Assembly: GCF_000317895.1 (NCBI RefSeq)
Contig: NC_019567.1
Coordinates: 2,666,001-2,730,000 of the forward strand
Reading direction: 5' to 3'
From: Bdellovibrio bacteriovorus str. Tiberius
GTDB taxonomy: Bacteria > Bdellovibrionota > Bdellovibrionia > Bdellovibrionales > Bdellovibrionaceae
DNA: 64,000 nucleotides
How positions within the stretch are numbered: the stretch's first letter is position 1; each line of letters starts with the position of its first letter. Below, one piece after another: positions 1 to 7,054 of this stretch. The translations under genes were made by a program, and so were the position numbers. The notes below the pieces were generated by a model. It was not told where the DNA came from. It worked only from the letters and a program-made list of their open reading frames with translations, and did not search any database.

Positions 1-1
1 T

Positions 2-643
2 GAGCTGATTCACATTTCTCATCGCGAGATCCTTTTCAAAAAAGGCCAGCCCATAGAACACATTTATCTGGTGCTATATGGATCATTCAAAATTCAGGAG
101 TCCATCGAAAAAGGAGCGGTGAAAATCTTTAATTTCTTAAGCCAGGGTGAATTCCTGGGCGTTGCCATGGCCGGCCTGCCGCAGCCCCGTTACCCGACTT
201 CTGCGGTCGCCAATGAAGACAGCACTCTGCTAAAGATCCCCATCGGCATTTTCTTTGACCGCCTGATGCTGATCCCGGAACTGCGCCGCAAGGTGAACCG
301 TCAGATTTCCGAGCGTTTTCTGGAGTTCCAGAATGACATCTGCAAATCCCACAAACTGGCCCCCTATCGAGTGGCGGACTTTTTACTGCGCCTGCTGGAT
401 CGCCAAGATTCGAACAAAACCTATATTCAGCTTCCCCTGACCCGACTGGATATTGCCGATCGCACCGGCACCCAGAGCGAAACCGTCATCCGCATTTTAA
501 GCCAATGGACCAAACAAGGCTGGATCCGCACCGTAGACCATCATATTGAAATTCTGGATCCCCAAGCCCTGAAGGAGGTGGAAAGTGAACGCCCTTCTCG
601 AAAAACTGCGACAGGAACATCAGATCATCCTGAAAATGTTTGA
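2..643 (+). CDS. Crp/Fnr-family transcriptional regulator, 5' end outside window
   Basis: The reading frame is open from the left edge, so the N-terminus is missing. The visible part starts inside a cyclic-nucleotide-binding-type beta-roll (EILFKKGQPIEHIYLV, then GSFKI and GEFLG) and ends in a winged helix-turn-helix (LTRLDIADRTGTQSETVIRIL), the usual Crp/Fnr layout. The N-terminal cysteines that would mark an oxygen-sensing FNR cannot be assessed, so a DNR/NNR-type NO sensor is equally possible. Its place beside hemerythrin, DUF2249 and nirK genes, and near two FNR-type boxes, suggests it controls this nitrogen-oxide and micro-oxic region; that is inference. The last 59 bases overlap the next gene. 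Confidence 0.9.
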   Translation, partial: ELIHISHREILFKKGQPIEHIYLVLYGSFKIQESIEKGAVKIFNFLSQGEFLGVAMAGLPQPRYPTSAVANEDSTLLKIPIGIFFDRLMLIPELRRKVNRQISERFLEFQNDICKSHKLAPYRVADFLLRLLDRQDSNKTYIQLPLTRLDIADRTGTQSETVIRILSQWTKQGWIRTVDHHIEILDPQALKEVESERPSRKTATGTSDHPENV

Positions 644-1100
644 AGAACAAGTTTCCATTCTGGAAATCATCCATTTCGTCGAAAAAGTGCATCATCCCCT
701 CGAGGAACAGGAATTGTTCCCCGCAGTGGCGGGTCACCCGCTGCTGCGCGAAGGCGGACCGTTATGCACTTATTTCCGGGGCATGGAACTGGATTTAAAT
801 CCGCAGGAAGCCCCCCGCCAGCATCTGCGAAAGCTGTATGAAGAAGGCTTCCCCAAAGCCTGTGCTTACGCCAGTTTCAACTGGTTGAACCCACAAAGTC
901 CCTTAAGTCTTCCGATGGATGAGCATGAACTGGGTCATGAGTTAGCCGAAGCTTTGAAGATTCTGGTAAATCCTGACATGCAAAAAATCTATCCGGGATA
1001 TTTTGAAGTATTAAAGGCCGACTATGAAAGCTTGCTTCGCCGGCATATCGCCAAAGAGGATGGGTGTCTGTTTGTCTTGTGTGAAAAACTGTTAAGCTGA
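585..1100 (+). CDS. Hemerythrin-like HHE-domain protein
   Basis: A soluble 171-residue protein. Metal-ligand-like motifs fit a di-iron four-helix bundle: RQEHQ near residue 11, VHHPLEEQELFP near 36-47, DEHELGHE near 110-117 and RRHIAKEDGCLF near 153-164. Proteins of this family bind O2 or NO or take part in iron-sulfur repair and NO defence. The GTG start at 585 is preceded by a strong ribosome site (AAGGAGG, 572-578) and lies inside the regulator gene, so the two are probably co-translated. The next ATG (636) would cut into the first helix and has no ribosome site. The substrate is not evident from the sequence. Confidence 0.85.
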   Translation: MNALLEKLRQEHQIILKMFEEQVSILEIIHFVEKVHHPLEEQELFPAVAGHPLLREGGPLCTYFRGMELDLNPQEAPRQHLRKLYEEGFPKACAYASFNWLNPQSPLSLPMDEHELGHELAEALKILVNPDMQKIYPGYFEVLKADYESLLRRHIAKEDGCLFVLCEKLLS

Positions 1101-1101
1101 T

Positions 1102-1131
1102 CCCTGTTGCGCTGTCGCGGGCGCAACAGGG
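1102..1131. terminator. Strong hairpin between convergent genes
   Basis: CCCTGTTGCGC (1102-1112) and GCGCAACAGGG (1121-1131) form a perfect 11-bp stem with an 8-base loop, directly after the hemerythrin stop and before the 3' end of the convergent DUF2249 gene. Neither side has a good T tract, so it may act as a weak or bidirectional terminator or as a 3' stabilising hairpin. Confidence 0.6.
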
Positions 1132-1144
1132 GGCTTGTTTCAGG

Positions 1145-1402
1145 CTACTCGCAGAAACCGCAGCAGCCTTCTTTTTTCTTTTTCGTCAGGCGCAGCTTCC
1201 AAACCGCCGGACCTTTTTCAAGATACTCATCAACAAACTGATTGGGACGGGCTTCACCGAACTGGCGCAGCAGCGGAAGCGGATCATGGTTGTTCACGAT
1301 CAGCAGGCTGTCGCCGCCTTCCAGCTTGTCAAAACTTTCGAAAATAAAAGAATGGCGGGTCGCTGGTTCAATTTTCTGAGCTTCAATGACTAGTTCTTTC
1401 AT
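1145..1402 (-). CDS. DUF2249-family small protein with cysteine-rich tail
   Basis: 85 residues. The central HDPLPLLRQF motif and overall pattern match DUF2249, a small domain common beside hemerythrin and nitrogen-oxide genes, with no settled biochemical role. The C-terminus is unusual: a lysine run followed by GCCGFCE, giving three closely spaced cysteines that could bind metal or be redox active (inference). The start is fixed by AAGGAG about 7 bases upstream. An FNR-type box and a matching -10 lie just upstream, so the gene appears to have its own anaerobic or NO-responsive promoter although it follows the nirK-nirV-sco genes on the same strand. Confidence 0.8.
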   Translation of the reverse strand: MKELVIEAQKIEPATRHSFIFESFDKLEGGDSLLIVNNHDPLPLLRQFGEARPNQFVDEYLEKGPAVWKLRLTKKKKEGCCGFCE

Positions 1403-1425
1403 GGAATCACTCCTTTGTTTTCCCC

Positions 1426-1467
1426 AATTTAGGATGAAAACTCAGCGCCCGCCTTGATCAGGATCAA
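1426..1467 (-). promoter_or_regulatory. FNR/DNR-type promoter of the DUF2249 gene
   Basis: TTGATCAGGATCAA at 1454-1467 is a perfect match to the FNR consensus TTGAT-N4-ATCAA. On the minus strand a TAAATT -10-like hexamer is centred 32 bases downstream of the box centre, exactly the spacing of a class II FNR-activated promoter (box at -41.5). This places the start of transcription near 1419, about 17 bases before the ATG at 1402. The box overlaps the stop codon of the upstream SCO1 gene. Confidence 0.75.
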
Positions 1468-2060
1468 GGGATGAATTTTATCAGATCTTTTGGATCCCCC
1501 GCAGCACCCACCTGGCGGCCACGTGGAACACCGTCGGCGTCAAGCACAGTGATAATGAAAGAATGATCATAGTCGCCGCCCTCTACTTTGCTGTACTTGA
1601 TTCCCAGCACACTGGCGATTTCGCGTGGTTCTTTGTCAGACTTGGAAGTCAGCAGGCTCCACTGTCCACTGAGGTCTTTCTTTTTACCAAAGGCCTTTAA
1701 CACCGCGGGCTTGTCTTTTTCCGGATCAAAGCTGACCAGAACAAAGCGCACGTCTTTTTTACCTTTGGCCTGCAGGGCTTTTTCAATCTGCTGCATTTGC
1801 GCCACAATCAGGGGGCAAGTGTACACACAGCTGGTATAGGCCATGGAAATCACCACGGGCTTCCCTCGAAGGCTTTCCAGATTCACTTTCTTCCCGTCAG
1901 TATCAAGCAAGGATGAATTCAAATTATAGATTGAGTCCTCGCTTAAAGCCGGACTCTTTTCCGCGGCCGCGGGGGCGGCGTGATGATGATGGTCATTGGC
2001 CTGGGCCATTGCCACCATCAGCAGAACAACACCAATGGGCAGTACTTTTGACAGTTTCAT
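1464..2060 (-). CDS. SCO1/SenC/PrrC-family copper chaperone
   Basis: 198 residues with an N-terminal signal peptide (about 1-21) and a histidine-rich stretch (NDHHHH) just after it. The thioredoxin-like fold carries the copper-binding CVYTCP motif and a distal histidine (YDHSF), the three ligands of SCO proteins. The family delivers copper to Cu-A centres or other periplasmic copper enzymes. The position behind nirK and nirV suggests it loads NirK here, although the nearby cbb3 oxidase could also benefit. The start is separated by 12 bases from the nirV-like stop, consistent with an operon. Confidence 0.9.
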   Translation of the reverse strand: MKLSKVLPIGVVLLMVAMAQANDHHHHAAPAAAEKSPALSEDSIYNLNSSLLDTDGKKVNLESLRGKPVVISMAYTSCVYTCPLIVAQMQQIEKALQAKGKKDVRFVLVSFDPEKDKPAVLKAFGKKKDLSGQWSLLTSKSDKEPREIASVLGIKYSKVEGGDYDHSFIITVLDADGVPRGRQVGAAGDPKDLIKFIP

Positions 2061-2072
2061 AAATCACTCCTG

Positions 2073-2825
2073 TTATTTAGCGCAGCGAAAGCCCAGATTC
2101 TGAACAGTGTATCGGGCTTGCAAACTGCTGCGAAATGCAAATCTCATAAAAGCGGCGTAATCCGCCGGGTCTGCTGCACCGGAAGCCCCGGCACCACAGA
2201 ACAGATTTTTATCCAGCCCCCCGTCAGCGCGGGACTCACCGGTGACCAGAGCCGTGTTGAAATCTTCAACCCACTCCCAGATCAACCCATGCATGTCATA
2301 CACACCCAAACGGTTGGCACTTCCTTTTTGAACTTTCGGCAAGGGCCACTCCGCCCCCCGCCCGTACCATTCCAGAATCAAAGCCTTGATGTCGGCGTCA
2401 TTTTTAAAGGGACTTAACGCCACGTATTCCCACTCGTTGGTCAACGGCAGCCGCAGACCTTTCCACGCGCAGTACTCACGTGCCGCAAACCAGCTGACTC
2501 GCACCACCGGGGACTGCCCGGACACTTTGTCTTCCCAATGAAGATCGTTCTTCCAATAATCCAGATAGCTGGCATCAGCGAAAATCTTTTTTACCTGGGA
2601 TTTTCGCCACTGGGGATTTGCTTTCACAAACTCCAGATAGTCGGCATTGGTCACCGGATGCAGGTCCATTTGAAAGGGGGCCACCGTCTGTTTTTTCTGA
2701 TTCAGCCGGGCCGGCATCTTGAACTCTCCGCCGGGGATCACCACTTGATTCAGCGCCAAGGCACTGAGGCTGATGAAAAGGACGGCCACGATCAGAAGAC
2801 CCTGTTTAATTCCGTCCATTTTCAA
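2073..2825 (-). CDS. nirV: NirV-like FGE-sulfatase-domain protein
   Basis: 250 residues with an N-terminal hydrophobic signal and a formylglycine-generating-enzyme fold: IPGGEF near 29, LHPVTNADYLEFV, WFAAREYCAWKGLRLPLTNEWEYVA, and a C-terminal RFAFRSS...LGFRC. The two active-site cysteines of true FGE are not recognisable, so sulfatase activation is unlikely. Genes of this family next to nirK are called nirV; their function is unresolved. It lies 23 bases downstream of nirK on the same strand. The family assignment is firm; the symbol rests on neighbourhood. Confidence 0.8.
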   Translation of the reverse strand: MKMDGIKQGLLIVAVLFISLSALALNQVVIPGGEFKMPARLNQKKQTVAPFQMDLHPVTNADYLEFVKANPQWRKSQVKKIFADASYLDYWKNDLHWEDKVSGQSPVVRVSWFAAREYCAWKGLRLPLTNEWEYVALSPFKNDADIKALILEWYGRGAEWPLPKVQKGSANRLGVYDMHGLIWEWVEDFNTALVTGESRADGGLDKNLFCGAGASGAADPADYAAFMRFAFRSSLQARYTVQNLGFRCAK

Positions 2826-2848
2826 CCTCCTTACTGATTCGTTGACGC

Positions 2849-4267
2849 TTACTTTTTCCCTGCTGCACGGACAGCTTTAACATCCGCCGGAGTCACCACT
2901 TTCTTCGAGTTGCCCCACATGCTGTATACATAAGTCAGCACGTTCGCCGCATCTTCGTCAGACAGGATCTGAGCCGGCATAACAGAATTAAATTCTTTGC
3001 CGTTCACTTTCACCGGACCTTCCAGACCGTGGATCACCGCAGAAATGGACTTTTCCTTGCTGTTGTTCAGGAAGTCGGATTTCGCCAGCGGAGGAAACGC
3101 ACCCGGCAAACCCTGGCCATTGCTTTGGTGGCAGGCAAAACAGGATGAATCGTAAATACGCTTCCCGCCCGCCAGACGCTCTTCCAAAGTTTTGGCTGGA
3201 ATCTGCTTCGGAGCTTCCGCACCGATTTCCTGGATCACGCCCCCCTCGGGCTGATAGATACCGTCTTTAGTTTTGCCGGAATAAATCTCATGATCCTCTT
3301 TACCTTCGACTTTCAGCATCCCGATGGCACCTTTATTAAAGGCGCGGAAGATCGAGTGATCGACCAGAATGAAAGTGCCAGTAGTGTCCAGCTTGAATTC
3401 AACGATGGCAGAACCACCGGCCGGAACCAAAGTAGTCTGCACGTTTTCATTCACCAGCTTGCCGCCTTCAACATAAACCTTGTCGAAGATCTCACCAATG
3501 ACGTGGAAGGAAGACACCAGGTTCGGTCCACCGTTACCCACAAACAAACGGACTTTTTCACCAGTTTTGGCTTTCATGGCATTGTCGCCCACCAAAGCAC
3601 CCACACTGCCGTTAAAGACCACGTAGTCCGCTTTTTCTTCGACCGCCTTAGTCATGCTGAAAGGCTGCAAACCCGGCGCACCGTATTTGCCTTTAGTGTA
3701 GAACTCACTCTGCATAACATAGAATTCGCGGTCCACTTTTGGCAGACCTTCTTTAGGTTCAACCAAAATCAAACCGTACATCCCATTGGCAATGTGCATC
3801 CCCACCGGCGCAGTTGCACAGTGATAAACATACAAGCCCGGATTCAGCGCCTTGAAGCTGAAAGTGGAACTATGTCCCGGTGCAGTGAAGGAGCCTTCGG
3901 CACCACCACCCTGACCTGTCACTGCATGCAAGTCGATATTGTGCGGCAATTTACTGGAAGGATGGTTGTGCAGATGGAATTCCACCTGATCCCCTTCACG
4001 AATCCGGATGAACTTGCCCGGCACCTTGCCTCCGAATGTCCAGAAAGTATAATCCACCCCGTCGGCCAGACGCAGTTTTACTTCCTTAGTTTCCAGATTC
4101 ACAACCACTTTAGTGGCGTGTTTGCGAGTGATCGGTGGTGGCACTTCCGGGGCGTCAGTCAAGACGGCCACTTCCTCGCCTTTAATTTTTTCCGCCATTG
4201 CCGCGACCGGAGCTGCGCCGATCAACAAGCCTGCCAAGAGTATCTTTTTATAATTCCAGTCTTTCAT
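2849..4267 (-). CDS. nirK: Copper nitrite reductase with C-terminal cytochrome c domain
   Basis: 472 residues; reduces nitrite to nitric oxide in the periplasm. A signal peptide (about 1-25, ending PVAAMA) is followed by two cupredoxin domains. Type 1 and type 2 copper ligands are visible: LPHNIDLH, then YHCATAPVGMHIANGM in domain 1, FHVIGE and DHSIFRAFNKGA in domain 2. The ligand spacing is of the AniA-like class II type. A C-terminal class I haem-c domain carries CFACH near residue 376 and a likely axial Met in VMPAQ, so the enzyme has an internal electron donor. The start at 4267 (MKDWNYKK) is chosen because AAGGAG precedes it and it opens the signal peptide; a start at 4315 lacks this. 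Confidence 0.93.
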   Translation of the reverse strand: MKDWNYKKILLAGLLIGAAPVAAMAEKIKGEEVAVLTDAPEVPPPITRKHATKVVVNLETKEVKLRLADGVDYTFWTFGGKVPGKFIRIREGDQVEFHLHNHPSSKLPHNIDLHAVTGQGGGAEGSFTAPGHSSTFSFKALNPGLYVYHCATAPVGMHIANGMYGLILVEPKEGLPKVDREFYVMQSEFYTKGKYGAPGLQPFSMTKAVEEKADYVVFNGSVGALVGDNAMKAKTGEKVRLFVGNGGPNLVSSFHVIGEIFDKVYVEGGKLVNENVQTTLVPAGGSAIVEFKLDTTGTFILVDHSIFRAFNKGAIGMLKVEGKEDHEIYSGKTKDGIYQPEGGVIQEIGAEAPKQIPAKTLEERLAGGKRIYDSSCFACHQSNGQGLPGAFPPLAKSDFLNNSKEKSISAVIHGLEGPVKVNGKEFNSVMPAQILSDEDAANVLTYVYSMWGNSKKVVTPADVKAVRAAGKK

Positions 4268-4420
4268 CTTTTGTCTCCTTGATGAATTCATCTGCAGCTT
4301 CATAGTCGCGAACAACTGACGGAAAATACATGACGGCCATCAATCATCCAAAAAAGTTGCGCTGTTTTTTTAGTCGTTATATATAACATTATGGTTACTT
4401 TAGAAGCAAACGGCGGGAAT

Positions 4421-4434
4421 TTGATCTGGATCAT
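4421..4434. promoter_or_regulatory. FNR/DNR-type box between nirK and the cbb3 operon
   Basis: TTGATCTGGATCAT matches TTGAT-N4-ATCAA in all but the last base. For the plus strand a TAGCAT hexamer at 4458-4463 is centred 33 bases downstream, close to the class II arrangement, with transcription starting near 4469. For the minus strand, TAACCA (33 bases away) or CATAAT (37 bases away) could be the -10 of nirK. One box may thus serve both divergent units. Confidence 0.7.
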
Positions 4435-4466
4435 GGAACGGGATCCCCCGGATGCCGTAGCATGGA

Positions 4467-4498
4467 CTATTTCTAGACCGTCCCAGTTTAGAAATAGC
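4467..4498 (+). other. Inverted repeat at the predicted 5' end of the cco transcript
   Basis: CTATTTCTAGAC and GTTTAGAAATAG form a 12-bp stem with one G-U pair and a 7-base loop. If transcription starts near 4469, as the FNR-type box predicts, this hairpin lies at the extreme 5' end of a roughly 160-base leader before ccoI. It may stabilise the mRNA or be an operator; the sequence alone does not decide. Confidence 0.5.
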
Positions 4499-4631
4499 CT
4501 GTAAAGTGCAGCAAATTGAAGCACCTGTGCCTCCAACCCACCTCACATTTTGCGACTATTTTGGGGAACATGATGCCGATCATATCGGGGCGGGGTGGAG
4601 AAAGGCATATTTGAGACAGGTCGAGGAGTTT

Positions 4632-6902
4632 ATGAGCACAGCCACCCTACACGAATGCGCCTACTGCCGAGCGGGAACAACAGAACCCGTGTACTGCTGT
4701 TCTGCGTGTGAAATGCTGGACCTGCATGTGCGACAGATGCCGGTACTGGGTGAAAAACAAAATCCCTTCGCTTATCTGGATCAACCTGAATTCCGTAAGC
4801 TTTATTCCCACCCACAGCAGGACTTTAACTATCTGTTCTTTGCAGAGGGACTGCACTGTTCTTCCTGCGTTCACCTGCTGGAAAAACTTCCTGAATTTTA
4901 TGATCGCATCGAAACTGCGCGTGTGAACTTCGGTCAAAGCACTGTCACCGTCAAACTTGCCGATGACGGTTCCTTGGCGCAAGTGGCGCACGTGATTGCT
5001 GAGCTTGGTTACAAACCTTCCCCTCTGGCCGCCCAGGACAATCTGGCTGAACGTTATCAGTCTGAAAATCGCAGCTTCCTGAAAAGAATTGCGGTGGCTG
5101 GTTTCTGTGCCGGGAACACCATGCTGTTTGTGATTCCGGTGTATGCCGGACTTGCCGGCAGCTGGGCGACTGTATTTAACTGGCTGAGCTTCGCGCTGTT
5201 CCTGCCAATTCTATTGTATTCAGCGCAGCCTTTCTATAAGGGCGCATGGAACTCTTTGAAGTACAAAGTTATCAATGTAGATCTGCCGATCACTATCGCC
5301 ATGCTTTCCGGTTTTGCGCTGTCCACGGCCAACCTGATCCGTGGAAATGGTGACATCTATTTCGACAGCACTGCCAGCTTCATGTTCTTCATCCTGTCCG
5401 CACGCTATCTATTGAAACGCGTGCAGCAGAACTACCTGTCCCCGTCCCGTATGAAGTCCTTCTTCCAGATGGAAAAATACGAGCGGGTTGACGGTGGCAA
5501 GGCCGCCGTGATCCCGTGGTCTTCCGTAAAATCCGGCGATGTGCTGAAGCTGAAACAGGGGCAAAGCCTGCCTTCGGATGCGACTTTGATGTCGTCCCAT
5601 GCCACTTTGGACATGTCGCTGTTTAACGGCGAATCCCTTCCTAAAGTCTTTTCCTCCGGAATGACTTTGTTTGCCGGCACCAAGGTTCTGGATGACGGTG
5701 TTTTGATCCGCATGAATGTGACTTTTGCCGAAAGCAAACTGGGTCAGCTTCTGCAGCAGCTGGATCAGGGGGCTTTGCAAAAAAGCCGCTTCATCGCACT
5801 GACTGACCGCCTGGCTCAATATCTGATTATAACTGTTTTCTCTATCGCGGTTTTGTTCTTCCTGGCATACGCCAGTGTGGATATGTCGGAAGCCTTCAAC
5901 CGCTCTTTGGCGCTGATTGTGCTGGCCTGCCCTTGTGCTTTGGCCTTTGGCTCGCCGCTGACTTTCGGACTGGCTCTGAAGAAATCCCAGCGTCTGGGAA
6001 TTCTATTAAAAGATGCGACCAGCCTTGAGCGCATGCTGGAAGTTAAAAACATCTTCTTTGATAAAACCGGCACTTTGACTGAAGGGCATCTGTCGCTATC
6101 CCACTCTGAACCGGCCATCATTTCTCCGCGCCTGCAAGCCCGCATTCTGGCTTTGGAAGCTCGCTCTTACCACCCGCTGGCCTTTGCACTTCGTAAAGCG
6201 TGGCCTCATCCGGAAAGTCTTCCGGTCGTGGAACAAGCCCAGGAAATTCTGGGAAAAGGTGTGAAAGGCCTGATCGACGGAAAGCTGTATGAAATCCGTC
6301 ACCTGTCTGAAAGCACTCACGAGGATGAAACCGCCATCGAAGTGATTTGCGAGGGTCAAAGCCTGTGCCGTCTTTACTTCCTGGATGAACTGCGTGCAGA
6401 CTCTGCCCAAGCCGTTCAAGAACTGAAAAAACACGGCATGAACTGCTTCCTGCTTTCCGGGGACAAAAAAAGCCGCGTCTATCAGGCGGCAGCCCAGTGT
6501 GGCATAGCCAAAGAAAACGCACATGGCGAACTGTTCCCTGAAGACAAAAAAGAGATTCTGATCCGCCATAAAAACACCTGCATGATCGGCGACGGCGCCA
6601 ACGATTCCCTCAGCCTTCAGGCCGCGGATGTTGGTATTGCCGTGAAAGGCAGCGTGGACTTAAGCCTGAACAGCGCGGATGTGTACTTCACTCGCGGGGG
6701 TCTTTCGCCCTTCTTTGATCTGATGCAGATCTCTTTGCAGACTCAGAATGTTCTGAAACGCAATCTGGGCATTTCCCTGGTTTATAATACTGTCGGCGGA
6801 CTGCTGGCTTTGGCTGGGTTCATTGATCCGCTGATGGCCGCGATTCTGATGCCGATCAGCTCTATCATTATCATTCTTTCTTCATTGTGGGGTTTCCGAT
6901 GA
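4632..6902 (+). CDS. ccoI: Cu-exporting P1B-type ATPase for cbb3 oxidase assembly
   Basis: 756 residues. The N-terminus has a cysteine cluster (CCSAC, 22-26) typical of CcoI, then a heavy-metal-associated domain with CSSC at 76-79. The membrane region contains the ion motif CPC at 433-435, followed by the phosphorylation site DKTGT at 477 and the hinge GDGANDS. This is the CcoI/FixI pattern: moves copper across the inner membrane for the CcoN active site. The ATG at 4632 follows GAGGAG; a longer GTG frame from 4506 has no ribosome site and adds a low-complexity leader. It is first in an operon of overlapping genes, predicted to be driven by the FNR-type box at 4421. Confidence 0.92.
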   Translation: MSTATLHECAYCRAGTTEPVYCCSACEMLDLHVRQMPVLGEKQNPFAYLDQPEFRKLYSHPQQDFNYLFFAEGLHCSSCVHLLEKLPEFYDRIETARVNFGQSTVTVKLADDGSLAQVAHVIAELGYKPSPLAAQDNLAERYQSENRSFLKRIAVAGFCAGNTMLFVIPVYAGLAGSWATVFNWLSFALFLPILLYSAQPFYKGAWNSLKYKVINVDLPITIAMLSGFALSTANLIRGNGDIYFDSTASFMFFILSARYLLKRVQQNYLSPSRMKSFFQMEKYERVDGGKAAVIPWSSVKSGDVLKLKQGQSLPSDATLMSSHATLDMSLFNGESLPKVFSSGMTLFAGTKVLDDGVLIRMNVTFAESKLGQLLQQLDQGALQKSRFIALTDRLAQYLIITVFSIAVLFFLAYASVDMSEAFNRSLALIVLACPCALAFGSPLTFGLALKKSQRLGILLKDATSLERMLEVKNIFFDKTGTLTEGHLSLSHSEPAIISPRLQARILALEARSYHPLAFALRKAWPHPESLPVVEQAQEILGKGVKGLIDGKLYEIRHLSESTHEDETAIEVICEGQSLCRLYFLDELRADSAQAVQELKKHGMNCFLLSGDKKSRVYQAAAQCGIAKENAHGELFPEDKKEILIRHKNTCMIGDGANDSLSLQAADVGIAVKGSVDLSLNSADVYFTRGGLSPFFDLMQISLQTQNVLKRNLGISLVYNTVGGLLALAGFIDPLMAAILMPISSIIIILSSLWGFR

Positions 6903-7054
6903 ACATTATCTTATTGATGATCCCCATGGCATTAATTCTGGGAATAGGCTTTGTCTCTGCCTTTCTCTGGGCCACCAACAAAGGTCAGTTCGATGACCTC
7001 GAGACACCAGCACACCGTATTTTAGATGACGAAAACGAAAGGAAAAAATCGTGA
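6899..7054 (+). CDS. ccoS: cbb3 oxidase maturation protein CcoS
   Basis: A 51-residue membrane protein. One N-terminal transmembrane helix (about 2-24) is followed by AFLWATNKGQFDDLETPAHRIL, which is the CcoS signature (it is given here in two parts: AFLWATNKGQ and FDDLETPAHRIL). CcoS is needed for cofactor insertion into cbb3 oxidase. The ATG overlaps the ccoI stop (ATGA), and its own stop overlaps the GTG start of ccoNO, so translation is tightly coupled. Confidence 0.93.
   Translation: MNIILLMIPMALILGIGFVSAFLWATNKGQFDDLETPAHRILDDENERKKS

Noticed and set aside
3290-4282. A 330-residue plus-strand open frame
   Set aside because: It lies on the opposite strand of nirK and has no family features or ribosome site; it reflects the coding constraints of nirK.
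4506-4631. In-frame GTG extension of ccoI
   Set aside because: It has no ribosome site and overlaps the predicted transcript leader and hairpin; ATG 4632 has GAGGAG upstream.
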